Shown in pieces: positions 8,217 through 16,239 of a DNA stretch of 64,000 nt; the stretch's first letter is position 1; the number at the start of each line of letters is the position of its first letter. A program made the translations under genes and the position numbers. The stretch comes from Halobellus sp. MBLA0158. Lineage in GTDB: Archaea; Halobacteriota; Halobacteria; Halobacteriales; Haloferacaceae. The stretch is taken from contig NZ_JBGNYA010000001.1 of the NCBI RefSeq assembly GCF_041477585.1, positions 2,232,001 through 2,296,000 of the forward strand. The letters run 5' to 3'. The notes under the pieces were generated by a model that did no database searches, was not told the origin of the DNA, and saw only the letters and a list, made by a program, of their open reading frames with translations.

Positions 8217-8777
8217 ATGGTAGACGTAGCAATCGTCGGCGGCGGACCCGCCGGACTGAGCGCGGCGCTGTTCGCCGCGAAGAACGACCTCGACACCGTC
8301 GTGTTCGACACCGACGAGTCGTGGATGCACAAAGCACACCTGTTCAACTATCCCGGCATCCGGAGCATCAGCGGCGACGAGTTCCTCGTCGTCGCCCGCG
8401 GACAGGCCGAAGACCGGGGCGCGTCCCTTCAGGATGCCGAGGTCACGGGCGTCGAGCAGGCAGATGAGGAGTTCGTCGTCTCCACCGACGACGACGAGTA
8501 CGTGGCCGACTACGTCGTCCTCGCGACGGGCGGCAACCGCGATCTCGCGGAGGACCTCGGCTGCGACTTCACAGACGAGGACGTCGTCGACGTGAACCTC
8601 GACATGGAGACCTCCGTCGAAGGCGTCTACGCGACGGGCGCGATGGGCCGCGCCGAGAAGTGGCAGGCGGCCATCGCGGCCGGCGACGGCGCGGCCGCGG
8701 TCCTCGACATCCTCTCGAAGGAGAAGGGCGAGTACTACCACGACTTCGATATGCCGTCGGACGTCCCCGAACTGTAA
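8217..8777 (+). CDS. Short FAD-dependent oxidoreductase
   Basis: 186 residues from MVDVAIVGGGPAGLSAAL; the ATG is about 30 bases after a TATA-like GGTAAGATAC, preferred over a start 13 codons upstream. It has the N-terminal FAD Rossmann motif GxGxxG and the closing FAD motif VYATGAMGR, as in thioredoxin-reductase-like proteins. It lacks the inserted NAD(P)H domain and the CxxC redox pair (full TrxB is about 310 residues). It may be an FAD protein that takes electrons from a partner. A palindromic repeat follows 11 bases after its stop. Confidence 0.8.
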   Translation: MVDVAIVGGGPAGLSAALFAAKNDLDTVVFDTDESWMHKAHLFNYPGIRSISGDEFLVVARGQAEDRGASLQDAEVTGVEQADEEFVVSTDDDEYVADYVVLATGGNRDLAEDLGCDFTDEDVVDVNLDMETSVEGVYATGAMGRAEKWQAAIAAGDGAAAVLDILSKEKGEYYHDFDMPSDVPEL

Positions 8778-8788
8778 CCGGGGGACTC

Positions 8789-8870
8789 ATAGTGATTACT
8801 CTCGTCTCTTACCGCCGAGCGCCGTCACCGGGCGTCGCGTTCGGCGGTAAACAGTGAGAGTAATCACTAT
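8789..8870. repeat. Palindromic intergenic element, copy 2 (intact)
   Basis: The outer arms are a perfect 15-bp inverted repeat (ATAGTGATTACTCTC at 8789-8803, complement at 8856-8870), and an inner pair TTACCGCCGA / TCGGCGGTAA (8809-8818 and 8841-8850) is also perfect. It fills the space between two convergent genes and its end overlaps the stop codon of the TetR gene. It may terminate transcription in both directions. Related copies lie at 1231-1300 and 55886-55932. Confidence 0.8.
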
Positions 8871-9493
8871 CAGGCGAGAAGCGAATCGTAGACGAACTCG
8901 TCGATAGCCCGGCGGGCCTCCGCCGGCGCGTTTTCGTGGCCGAGCGCCAGCCGCCGCTCGCGCGCGGCGTGGATCACGTCGGTGATGAGCTGGCCCATCA
9001 GGTCGGCGTCGACGTCGCGGAACGCCCCCGACTCGATGCCGGCTTCGACCACCGTGACGATGCTGTCGCGGATGTGGTCGTAGTGGTCGTTGAAGATCTC
9101 GCGGTGTTCCTCGTCGTTCTGGGCGTAGGCGAACAGCTCGTGGTACACCTTCATCCGGTCCCAGTGGGAGAACTCGTCGAACTCCGGCCCCAGGAGACAC
9201 CGGTCGATCCGGGCGTCGAGTTCGGTTTTCGGGTCGGTGTCGGGCTCGACCTCGACGCTTCCCTCGTACTGTTCGATGACGTATTCGAGGAACGACGAGA
9301 GGAGATCGTACTTGCCGTCGTAGTGGTAGTGGATCACCTGCCGGGAGAGGTCCATCTCCGCGCCGATGTCCCGCATCCGGAGGTCCTTGTAGCCGTGCTC
9401 GCTCACGGCCCGGAAGGTGGCCTCCATAATCTGCTCGCGCGTGTCCGTGGTGCCGACGTCCCCCGTCGAGTCGTTCCCCCGAGATTCGCTCAT
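8870..9493 (-). CDS. TetR/AcrR-family transcriptional regulator
   Basis: 207 residues. N-terminal TetR DNA-binding domain (about residues 18-65: TREQIMEATFRAVSEHG, then MRDIGAEMDLSRQVIHYHY) and an all-helical ligand-binding domain. The ATG is about 27 bases after a TATA-like box (on the other strand CACATATCGGT), which fixes the start. A 6-bp inverted repeat between that box and the ATG suggests autorepression. The convergent FAD oxidoreductase gene and the histidine kinase gene upstream give no clear hint of its ligand. Confidence 0.88.
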   Translation of the reverse strand: MSESRGNDSTGDVGTTDTREQIMEATFRAVSEHGYKDLRMRDIGAEMDLSRQVIHYHYDGKYDLLSSFLEYVIEQYEGSVEVEPDTDPKTELDARIDRCLLGPEFDEFSHWDRMKVYHELFAYAQNDEEHREIFNDHYDHIRDSIVTVVEAGIESGAFRDVDADLMGQLITDVIHAARERRLALGHENAPAEARRAIDEFVYDSLLA

Positions 9494-9497
9494 ACGC

Positions 9498-9516
9498 GTC
9501 CCTTCTCGTGAGGGAC
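9498..9516. promoter_or_regulatory. Inverted repeat in the TetR-gene promoter
   Basis: GTCCCT and AGGGAC with a 7-base spacer, located between the TATA-like box and the start codon of the TetR-family gene, over the expected transcription start. This is a plausible autoregulatory operator; binding is not shown. Confidence 0.4.
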
Positions 9517-9561
9517 ACATATCGGTTTCTCCCCGCCGAGCGCGCTCAGTCGTCTCCGGGG

Positions 9562-11709
9562 TCAGTCCGCGAACTCGACGCCGGTGATCTCGAACCGCGC
9601 GCCGCCGTCGTCGCTCTCGGTCGCTTTGATCTGCCAGTCGTGGGCCGAGACCACCTGCGCGACGATGCTCAGCCCGAACCCGACGCCCTTCGAGGAGGTG
9701 GAGTAGCCGGTCTCGAACACCTTCTCGCGCTCGTCGGGCGGGATCCCCGGCCCGTCGTCTGCGACGTAGAAACCGTCGTCGAGGTCGCCGACCGTCACGG
9801 TGACGTCCTCGCCGCCGTGTTCGACCGCGTTGCGGATGAGGTTCTCCAGGAGTTGCTGGAGTCGCGACTGGTCCGCGCGGACGACCCGGTCTGTGCGGGA
9901 GTCGAGCGTCGCCGACCCCGTCTGGACGCTCTGCCAACTCCGGTCGAGCAGCGTCGAGAGGTCGACCGGCGAGCGGTCGGTGACGGGCTGGTCGCTCCGC
10001 GCCATCGTCAGGAGCTCGTCGATCAGCGTCTGCATTCTCTCGTGGGCGCGAGCGACGTGGGCGAGGTGTTCGCTGTCGCACTCGCGCATCCCGAGTTCGA
10101 GCCGGCCCGAGGCGACGTTCAGGGGATTCCGGAGGTCGTGGCTGACGACCGAGGCGAACTCTTCGAGCTGCTTTTCGCGCCGCTTCCGGTTCGAGATATC
10201 GCGGCTGATGCTGAGGATGGCGGTCTCGCCCTCGTAGGTGATGAGGCTCGAGCTGATCTCGACGGGGATCGTCTCGCCGTCTTTCGTCTCCCGGACGGTC
10301 TCGACCATCTGGATCTCGTCTTCCGGCATCGTCTCGATGAGCCGGGTGATCTCCGCGGGATCGGTCCCCGCGTCGATGTCGTGGGGGCGCATCGAGAGCA
10401 GCTCCTCGCGGGAGTAGCCGGTGCGTTCGACGGCCGCGTCGTTGACCGCGAGGAAGTTCATATCCGTGTCGATGACCCAGGCGGCGTCGTTCATCCCGTT
10501 GAACAGCTCCTCGTACTCGGCGCGGGCCTGTTCGAGCTCCCGCTCCCGGCGGCGGTACTCGGTGACGTCGTGGACGGCGCCTCTGAGGGACGTCACCGCG
10601 CCGTCGGCCGTCTTCGGCTCGCCGTGGAACTGGAGCCACCGGTGGTCGTCGCCGGCCGTCCGCGCTTCGACGTCGAACGGCTCGCCCGAGTCGAACGCCC
10701 GCTCGATGGCGCCTTCGACGCGGGCGCGGTCCGCATCCCGGAGGGCCTCAAGGACGTCCGACAGCGACGGGCTGTCTCCGGGGTCGAGAGCGAGGAGTTC
10801 AGAGAGGTGATCCGTCCAGGACAGTTCACGGGTCTCGGCGTCGATCTCCCAGCCGCCGACGCCCGCGAGCCGCTCGGTCTCGTCCAGCAGGTCCCGGATC
10901 CGCACGAGCTCCCGCTCGCGATCGCGGTGCTTCGTGATGTCCCGGGCGACGGCGACGACGCCCTCGATCGACCCGTCGACGTCGAGCGGCGTCAGCCGGT
11001 ACTCGACGATGGCCCGCCCGTGCTCGGGGAAGTCCGCCTCCACCTCCCCCAGCAGTTCGTCGCGCTCGCCGTCGAGGAGCTCCTGGTACGGATCGCCCTC
11101 CGAGACGGACCTGATGTGGGGGATGAGCCCGCTCATCTCCCCTTCGAGGGCCTCCCGGCTGGTCCCGTACCAGTCGGCCAGGTACTGATTCACCATCCGA
11201 AAGCGGCCCTCGGCGTCGTAGATGCACGCTGACTCGTGCATCGTGTTTATCATCCGCTCGTAGCTGCGGAGCTCACGGTTTCGCTCGGCCAGCGCGGCCT
11301 GCGACCGGTAGTGTTCGACGGCGTTCGCGATCCGGTTCGCCAGAACCGCGTACTGGTCCGTCCCCGGCTCTTTCTGGAGGTAGTCCGTCACGTCGGCCGA
11401 GATGGCCTTGCTCGCGATCTCCTCGGAGCCCTTGCCCGTAAAGAGGATGAAGGGCAGGTCGGGGTGGTCCTCGCGGACCGCTCGGAGCAGTTCGATCCCG
11501 TCGCGCTCCGGCATATCGTGGTCGGAGACGACGCAGTCGATCGCGTCCGGGTCGTCGTCGAGACGGGCGAGCGCCTCCCCCGGGGTCGTCACCGCCCGAA
11601 CGGACAGGCGGTCGTCGGCCCGTTGGAGAAACGTCGCCGCCATCTCGACGAAATCCGGATCGTCGTCGACGTGGAGCACCCGGATCTCGTCGGTCGCGAC
11701 GCCCATCAT
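9562..11709 (-). CDS. Hybrid sensor: receiver, three PAS domains, histidine kinase
   Basis: 715 residues, no membrane segments. The order is: receiver domain (about 8-125; acidic pair in HVDDDPDF, phosphoacceptor Asp in VVSDHDMPERDG, conserved Lys in LQKEPGTDQ), PAS domains at about 155-270, 280-390 and 395-510, HisKA with the phosphoacceptor His in SVVSHDLRNPLNV (about 525), and HATPase_c with the N box ENLIRNAVEHG, G1 DDGPGIP and G2 GFGLSIV. Soluble multi-PAS kinases of this type are abundant in Halobacteria and sense redox, light or ligands. No dedicated output regulator is adjacent. Confidence 0.92.
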   Translation of the reverse strand: MMGVATDEIRVLHVDDDPDFVEMAATFLQRADDRLSVRAVTTPGEALARLDDDPDAIDCVVSDHDMPERDGIELLRAVREDHPDLPFILFTGKGSEEIASKAISADVTDYLQKEPGTDQYAVLANRIANAVEHYRSQAALAERNRELRSYERMINTMHESACIYDAEGRFRMVNQYLADWYGTSREALEGEMSGLIPHIRSVSEGDPYQELLDGERDELLGEVEADFPEHGRAIVEYRLTPLDVDGSIEGVVAVARDITKHRDRERELVRIRDLLDETERLAGVGGWEIDAETRELSWTDHLSELLALDPGDSPSLSDVLEALRDADRARVEGAIERAFDSGEPFDVEARTAGDDHRWLQFHGEPKTADGAVTSLRGAVHDVTEYRRRERELEQARAEYEELFNGMNDAAWVIDTDMNFLAVNDAAVERTGYSREELLSMRPHDIDAGTDPAEITRLIETMPEDEIQMVETVRETKDGETIPVEISSSLITYEGETAILSISRDISNRKRREKQLEEFASVVSHDLRNPLNVASGRLELGMRECDSEHLAHVARAHERMQTLIDELLTMARSDQPVTDRSPVDLSTLLDRSWQSVQTGSATLDSRTDRVVRADQSRLQQLLENLIRNAVEHGGEDVTVTVGDLDDGFYVADDGPGIPPDEREKVFETGYSTSSKGVGFGLSIVAQVVSAHDWQIKATESDDGGARFEITGVEFAD

Positions 11710-11845
11710 TGATCACCAAGCGAAGTCGATCGGGAGCGGCAATAAAACGCCCGGCGGTCGGGGGATGCCGTCGGCGGCGGGATGCTCGTCGGACCGGTCG
11801 CCGCGGTCTCTGATGCGACCACGCCTGACGTCCATCCGAGGGGAT

Positions 11846-12427
11846 CTACGCGTGCTCGTGTTCATAAACGTCGGCCGGAAAGTCGCGTTCGCCGGCCTCG
11901 ATCCGCACGTCGAGCCAGTTCGACGGCGGGACGAGCGGGCACTCGTACGCGGGGTTGTACGCGCAGGTGGGGCTGTACGCCCGATTCAGATCCAGGACCC
12001 AGGTGCCGTCGTCCCGCCGGTCCGGCCCGGGTTCGAGGTCGACGTAGCGGCCGGCGCCGTAGGTCTCCTCACCGCTCGTGACGTCGCGGAAGGGGACCCA
12101 CAGCCGGTCGCTCCCGTCGGTCGGCTCGAAGGCGTCGAGAGACATTTCTGTCCCGTCGATCTCGAACTCGAAGCGACCGACGCGGCGGTAGGTCTGCTCG
12201 CCGTCGGCGGTGGTCTCGACGGTGACGGGCTCCGGCTCGTCGTACCGCCGCAGCCCGAGCTCGAATCGGTAGTCGGGGTCGGGCTCGTAGTAGTCGAGCC
12301 CAGGGAAGTCGTCGCCGCGGAGCTCCGGCGGGATCGGCGAACGCTGATTCTCCCGGAAGTACCGCTCCTTCCGTTCGCGGTTCCGCAGGAGTTCCGTCCG
12401 CCACTCGTCGTCGGGGTGTGAGGTCAT
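11846..12427 (-). CDS. DUF1684 domain protein
   Basis: 193 residues from MTSHPDDEWRTELL; the in-frame extension upstream runs through AT-rich spacer and is rejected. The C-terminal signature DLNRAYSPTCAYNPAYECPLVPP, here given only as DLNRAYSP followed by a Cys and ECPLVPPSN, is typical of DUF1684. The N-terminal RNRERKERYFRENQRSPI is also characteristic of the family. Function is unknown. The protein has no signal peptide in this reading. Confidence 0.8.
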   Translation of the reverse strand: MTSHPDDEWRTELLRNRERKERYFRENQRSPIPPELRGDDFPGLDYYEPDPDYRFELGLRRYDEPEPVTVETTADGEQTYRRVGRFEFEIDGTEMSLDAFEPTDGSDRLWVPFRDVTSGEETYGAGRYVDLEPGPDRRDDGTWVLDLNRAYSPTCAYNPAYECPLVPPSNWLDVRIEAGERDFPADVYEHEHA

Positions 12428-12911
12428 AGGGGTGAGAGCCGCGCCGATTCGCGCGGGTGCCACGATATTGTACGCATCGAACAAAAACACTTTCGCGGGC
12501 GGCAGTCGGTTGCGCACGAGCGCGTGATTTGAATAATATATAAGATATAGTACTATAGTTTTTATCTTACTTATTTTACTGTATTGTATTAAGATTGTTT
12601 TTATATGCAATTCAGACCAGTATTAGAAATATTTAATCTGGTAGCTTCAAATTTCCATAACTATATTGTTCTGTTTCTATTTTCACATTCGAAGAACACT
12701 CGCTAACGCCTACCAAGCGTGAAGTCGATTTCTCGGCCCGAATTGATCGTCGAGGTAGAACGGACTGTTGCCATATTAAAATGTTTTTGACGGCCGATCC
12801 AGCTGTGGACGGATGCCGTGGCTGACCCCGGCAACGACCGAGATTCCCGTCGAAACGGACTCTGTCATACTTTCTCAAATTATAAGGTAGATGAACGCGA
12901 CAGTTTTGGAT
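12428..12911. other. AT-rich divergent intergenic spacer
   Basis: No gene seen in 484 bases. The stretch 12520-12680 is far more AT-rich than anything else in the left half of the window. It holds an imperfect stem-loop (ACCAG-T-ATTA at 12616-12625 against TAATCTGGT at 12634-12642, one bulged base). The TATA-like AATTATAA at 12878-12885 serves the downstream ligase gene. The composition break marks the left border of the catabolic island. Confidence 0.6.
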
Positions 12912-14474
12912 ATGCACCACAGTTCGACCGTCGAGGTGCCGGCAGTGAAGGATCTGTCCCGGATCGCGGCCGAGAACAACCCGGACAAGGTTGCGTTCGG
13001 GAACGGCACCGACGGCGAGACGCTGACCTGGCGGGAGTTCGACGAGCGAAGCAATCAGGCGGCGAACGCCTTCCAGCAGTATGCGGGACCGGGAGATCGC
13101 ATCGCCCTCCTCTGTGAGAACTCCCTCGAACACACGGTTCTCTGGAACGGCGGACTGAAGGCCGGATGTACGGTCTCGAATCTCCACATCCGGGCGTCGC
13201 CGAACACGCTCAAACACTGCATCGACTCGCTGCGGCCGAAGGTGCTCGTCGTCGACGAGGTGACGGCCGAGACCTACGAGGAGCGCCTGAAGGACAAGAT
13301 CACCTCGGACATCGACGTCGTCGTCAACACCGGATCCGCGACGACCGACTACGAGGTCGGGATGGAGCCGTTCCTCGACGGCCAGTCGAAGACCGAACCG
13401 GACGTCCGCATGCGCGAAGAAGATACCGCGGTCGTGATGTGGACCTCGGGTACCACCGGCGAGCCCAAGGGCTGGTGTCACACGAACCGCGGGCTCTACT
13501 TCCGCGCCAACGCCCTGGTCAGCGTCTACGAACTCAACCGCCCCGCGAGACAGCCCCACGTGTTCACTCCCTCCTTCGCCGCGTGGTACTCGGTGGTGTT
13601 GCCGGCGCTCGTCTCCGGGGCGACCACCTACTTCCTCAGCTCGTGGGACCCCGAAGACTACTTGGAGATGATCCAGGAGCACGAGCTCACCTCCGCCCTC
13701 TTGGTCCCGACGATGTGGCGCGAGATCCTCAACCTCGACGACCTCAACGACTACGACCTGAGTTCGCTCAACGCCATCATGTCCGCGGGCGAGGTCCTCG
13801 ACGCGACGACGCTGCGGCGGCTCAGAGAGAACATCTGTGGCGTCGTGAAGAACTCCTACGCCGCCACGGAGGCGTACGCGACCGTGATGGAAGACCCCGA
13901 ACTCACAGAAGAGCGCGTCGAGAGCGTCGGCAAGCCCGTCCCCGGGGTCGAGATCCGGATCATCGACGAGGACGGCACCTACGAGGACGTAAAGCCGACC
14001 GGCGAGGTCGGCGAGATCGCCGTCCGCGCGCCCGACTGTCCGGTCTGGGCGTGGGAGCGCACCGACAAGACCGAAGAGGTGTTCGAGGACGGCTGGTGGT
14101 ACTCCGGCGACCTCGGCTACCGCGACGAGGACGGCTTCATCTACCTGGAGGGCCGCACCGACCTGATGATCCTGTCCAAGGGGATCAAGGTGTACCCCTC
14201 GCCGATCGAAGAGCGGCTCAACGCCCATCCCGGCGTCAACGAGTCCGCAATCGTCGGCGTCGAAGACGAGGAGTACGGGGAGAAGGTGACCGCGTACGTC
14301 TACGCCTCCGATCCCGACCTGACCGCCGAGGAGCTCGACGAGTGGTGTTTGGAGAGCGACAACCTCGCGCGGATGGAACGACCGCGGGAGTACCACTTCG
14401 TCGACGAGTCGCTGCCGCGGACCTCCACCGGGAAGCTCGATCGGCTGAGCGCGAAGAACGAAGACCTCACGTAA
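12912..14474 (+). CDS. AMP-forming acyl-CoA ligase
   Basis: 520 residues from MHHSSTVEVPAVKD; this ATG is about 30 bases after the TATA-like AATTATAA, whereas an ATG seven codons upstream lies too close to it. ANL superfamily motifs appear in order: P-loop WTSGTTGEPKGW (about 178), the ATAEAYAT-like A5 region (SYAATEAYATV), YSGDLGYRDEDG (A7), GRTDLMILSKGIKVYP (A8) and the A10 lysine in RTSTGKLDRL. It activates a carboxylic acid through an acyl-AMP. Its position before the demethylase genes suggests an aromatic, cinnamic or methylthio/methoxy acid as substrate; this is inference. A T-rich terminator follows. Confidence 0.88.
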   Translation: MHHSSTVEVPAVKDLSRIAAENNPDKVAFGNGTDGETLTWREFDERSNQAANAFQQYAGPGDRIALLCENSLEHTVLWNGGLKAGCTVSNLHIRASPNTLKHCIDSLRPKVLVVDEVTAETYEERLKDKITSDIDVVVNTGSATTDYEVGMEPFLDGQSKTEPDVRMREEDTAVVMWTSGTTGEPKGWCHTNRGLYFRANALVSVYELNRPARQPHVFTPSFAAWYSVVLPALVSGATTYFLSSWDPEDYLEMIQEHELTSALLVPTMWREILNLDDLNDYDLSSLNAIMSAGEVLDATTLRRLRENICGVVKNSYAATEAYATVMEDPELTEERVESVGKPVPGVEIRIIDEDGTYEDVKPTGEVGEIAVRAPDCPVWAWERTDKTEEVFEDGWWYSGDLGYRDEDGFIYLEGRTDLMILSKGIKVYPSPIEERLNAHPGVNESAIVGVEDEEYGEKVTAYVYASDPDLTAEELDEWCLESDNLARMERPREYHFVDESLPRTSTGKLDRLSAKNEDLT

Positions 14475-14490
14475 CGGGCACCGACGGTCG

Positions 14491-14533
14491 GTTTCTCCGT
14501 TTGCTCCGCTTTTTCCGTGTTCTCTGTTTTCCT
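14491..14533 (+). terminator. T-tract terminator after the acyl-CoA ligase gene
   Basis: Several T-runs (TTTCTCCGTTTG, CTTTTTCC, GTTTTCC) in a pyrimidine-rich stretch starting 17 bases after the stop. Archaeal intrinsic terminators are T-tracts of this kind. Confidence 0.5.
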
Positions 14534-14673
14534 CTCGGATCGGACGTCGACGCCGACCCGTGTATGAGGATAGATCACACATCTCTTGTTTGAAGGTAAA
14601 GCCAATATTTATATAATATACCAGAATCTTGAATTCCGACGGGCCTACTACCTAAATCTTAAGTAGGATACGA

Positions 14674-14693
14674 TATTCCACTAAGGTGGAATA
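14674..14693. promoter_or_regulatory. Perfect 20-bp palindrome at the demethylase promoter
   Basis: TATTCCAC and GTGGAATA are perfect 8-bp arms around TAAG. The site ends five bases before the ATG of the first demethylase gene and covers the start point expected from the TATA-like AAATCTTA at about 14654-14661. A second, weaker pair CCTACT / AGTAGG (14644-14649 and 14662-14667) brackets the TATA-like box. The geometry fits repressor binding; IclR-type proteins bind palindromes of similar length, and two IclR genes are in the island. Confidence 0.55.
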
Positions 14694-14698
14694 CTACA

Positions 14699-16051
14699 AT
14701 GAGCGAAAGAGCGTGGTCCTTCAGCGATAGTATGGCAGAGGCCGTCGAAAAGGCCGGCAGTCCCGTCGAACTCACCCGTGACCTGGGCGTCGGACAGTTC
14801 ACCAAGGTCCCCGACGAGATCACAAACTGGATCGAAGAGCAGCGGTCCTGGCGCGAGAGCGTCGCCTTCGCCGACCAGTCGTATCACATGACCGACCACT
14901 ACGTCGAGGGCCCCGACGCGCTCGACCTCTACAAGGACTTCGCGGTCAACAGCTTCGAGAACACCGAGCCCGGCAAGGCGAAGCAGCTCGTCGTCGCCAA
15001 CCCCAACGGCAACTACATCGGCGACGCGATCTGGTTCCACCTCGAAGAGGACAAATTCCTGAGCGTCGGCAGCCGCCCCGCCCACAACTGGCTCCAGTAC
15101 CAGATCGAGACGGGCGACTACGACGTCGACGGACACATCCAGGGACGTCCGGTCCAGACCGGAGACGACCCGAACAACTTCCGCTTCCAGGTCCAGGGTC
15201 CGGAAGCGATCAAGGTGATGGAAGAGGCCGTCGACGACGAGATCCCCGACCTCGGCTTCTTCAACTTCGGCGACATCTCCATCGACGGCGTCGACGCCAA
15301 GCTCCTCCGCCACGGGATGGCCGGCGAGCCCGGCTTCGAGTTCTGGGGCGACTACGAGGACAGCGAGAAGGTCAAGGAGGCCGTGATGGAGGCCGGCGAG
15401 GAGTACGACATCAAGCACCTCGGCGCCGAGGCCTACCAGACGCCGAACGCGATCCTCGGCTGGATCCCGCTCGTCGTCCCGGCCATCTTCGAGGAAGGGA
15501 TGGAGGACTACCTCGAGTGGCTCGACGTCGGCGACGGCCTGCTCTCGATCGGCGGGAGCTTCGACTCCGACGACATCACCGACTACTACTTCACCCCGGT
15601 CGAACTCGGCTACGGCCACATCATCAACTTCGACCACGACTTCGTGGGCGCGGAGGCCCTCGAGGACGAGGTCGAAGACCCCGACCGGAAGAAGGTCACC
15701 CTCGAATGGGACGAAGACGACATGGTCGACATCTTCGCGTCGCTGTTCCGCGAGGGCGAGACCTACCAGTACATGGACTTCCCGCACCCGCGGTCGGCCG
15801 CGTGCCCGTACGACGAGGTCCTGAAGGACGGCGAGCACATCGGCGTCTCGACGGACAAGTCCTACATCTACAACGAGCGTGAGTTCCTCTCGCTCGCCGT
15901 CATCGACACCGAGTACGCCGAGCCCGGCACGGAAGTCACCCTGGTCTGGGGCGACCCCGAGGACAACGACAACAAGCGCGTCGAGCGCCACGCCCAGAAG
16001 GAAGTCACGGCGACGGTCGCGAACGCGCCGTACAGCGAAGACAAGCGGTAA
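14699..16051 (+). CDS. GcvT-fold folate-dependent demethylase, LigM/DesA-like (copy 1)
   Basis: 450 residues, cytosolic. The whole length matches the aminomethyltransferase (GcvT) fold in the long form of the vanillate/syringate O-demethylases LigM and DesA (about 470 residues); true GcvT and DMSP demethylase DmdA are nearer 370. Typical stretches are LRHGMAGEPGFEFWG (about 205) and TPVELGYGHIINFDHDFVGAEAL (about 300), the latter quoted here only by its ends. These enzymes move a methyl group from substrate to tetrahydrofolate. A close paralogue lies 3.4 kb downstream with metF beyond it, which supports a C1-transfer role over glycine cleavage. The promoter carries a strong palindrome. The actual methyl donor is not known. 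Confidence 0.82.
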   Translation: MSERAWSFSDSMAEAVEKAGSPVELTRDLGVGQFTKVPDEITNWIEEQRSWRESVAFADQSYHMTDHYVEGPDALDLYKDFAVNSFENTEPGKAKQLVVANPNGNYIGDAIWFHLEEDKFLSVGSRPAHNWLQYQIETGDYDVDGHIQGRPVQTGDDPNNFRFQVQGPEAIKVMEEAVDDEIPDLGFFNFGDISIDGVDAKLLRHGMAGEPGFEFWGDYEDSEKVKEAVMEAGEEYDIKHLGAEAYQTPNAILGWIPLVVPAIFEEGMEDYLEWLDVGDGLLSIGGSFDSDDITDYYFTPVELGYGHIINFDHDFVGAEALEDEVEDPDRKKVTLEWDEDDMVDIFASLFREGETYQYMDFPHPRSAACPYDEVLKDGEHIGVSTDKSYIYNEREFLSLAVIDTEYAEPGTEVTLVWGDPEDNDNKRVERHAQKEVTATVANAPYSEDKR

Positions 16052-16108
16052 TCCCCCACAGACTGACCAGTCCGGTCCGAACCTGACGTCTGTCCCACTC
16101 CCGGTTCG

Positions 16109-16137
16109 GGTTCCCACGTTTTCGGTTCCCTTTTCGA
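16109..16137 (+). terminator. T-tract terminator after demethylase copy 1
   Basis: T-runs ACGTTTTCGG and CCCTTTTCG in a spacer about 60 bases after the stop codon; likely an archaeal T-tract terminator. Confidence 0.4.
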
Positions 16138-16239
16138 CGAGTCGACGGCAACGAGCCTCGGCATCAACACGATCGAGGAGCCCTGGGCAGCCGATCGAAT
16201 CCAGAAACTGCAAAGTACCCCGGGGGGCTTCGGAGAGAT

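Noticed and set aside
8789-8870. Coding interpretation of the palindrome (both strands give similar short peptides)
   Set aside because: The similar peptides are a consequence of the inverted repeat; the frames start inside neighbouring genes.
9525-9545. A possible fourth copy of the palindromic element before the histidine kinase stop
   Set aside because: Only a CGCCGAGCGC-like stretch is shared, which is expected by chance in GC-rich DNA; outer arms are absent.
14699-16051. Assignment as glycine cleavage T protein (gcvT)
   Set aside because: The protein is about 80 residues longer than GcvT, is duplicated, and lies with metF and catabolic genes; no gcvH or gcvP is near.
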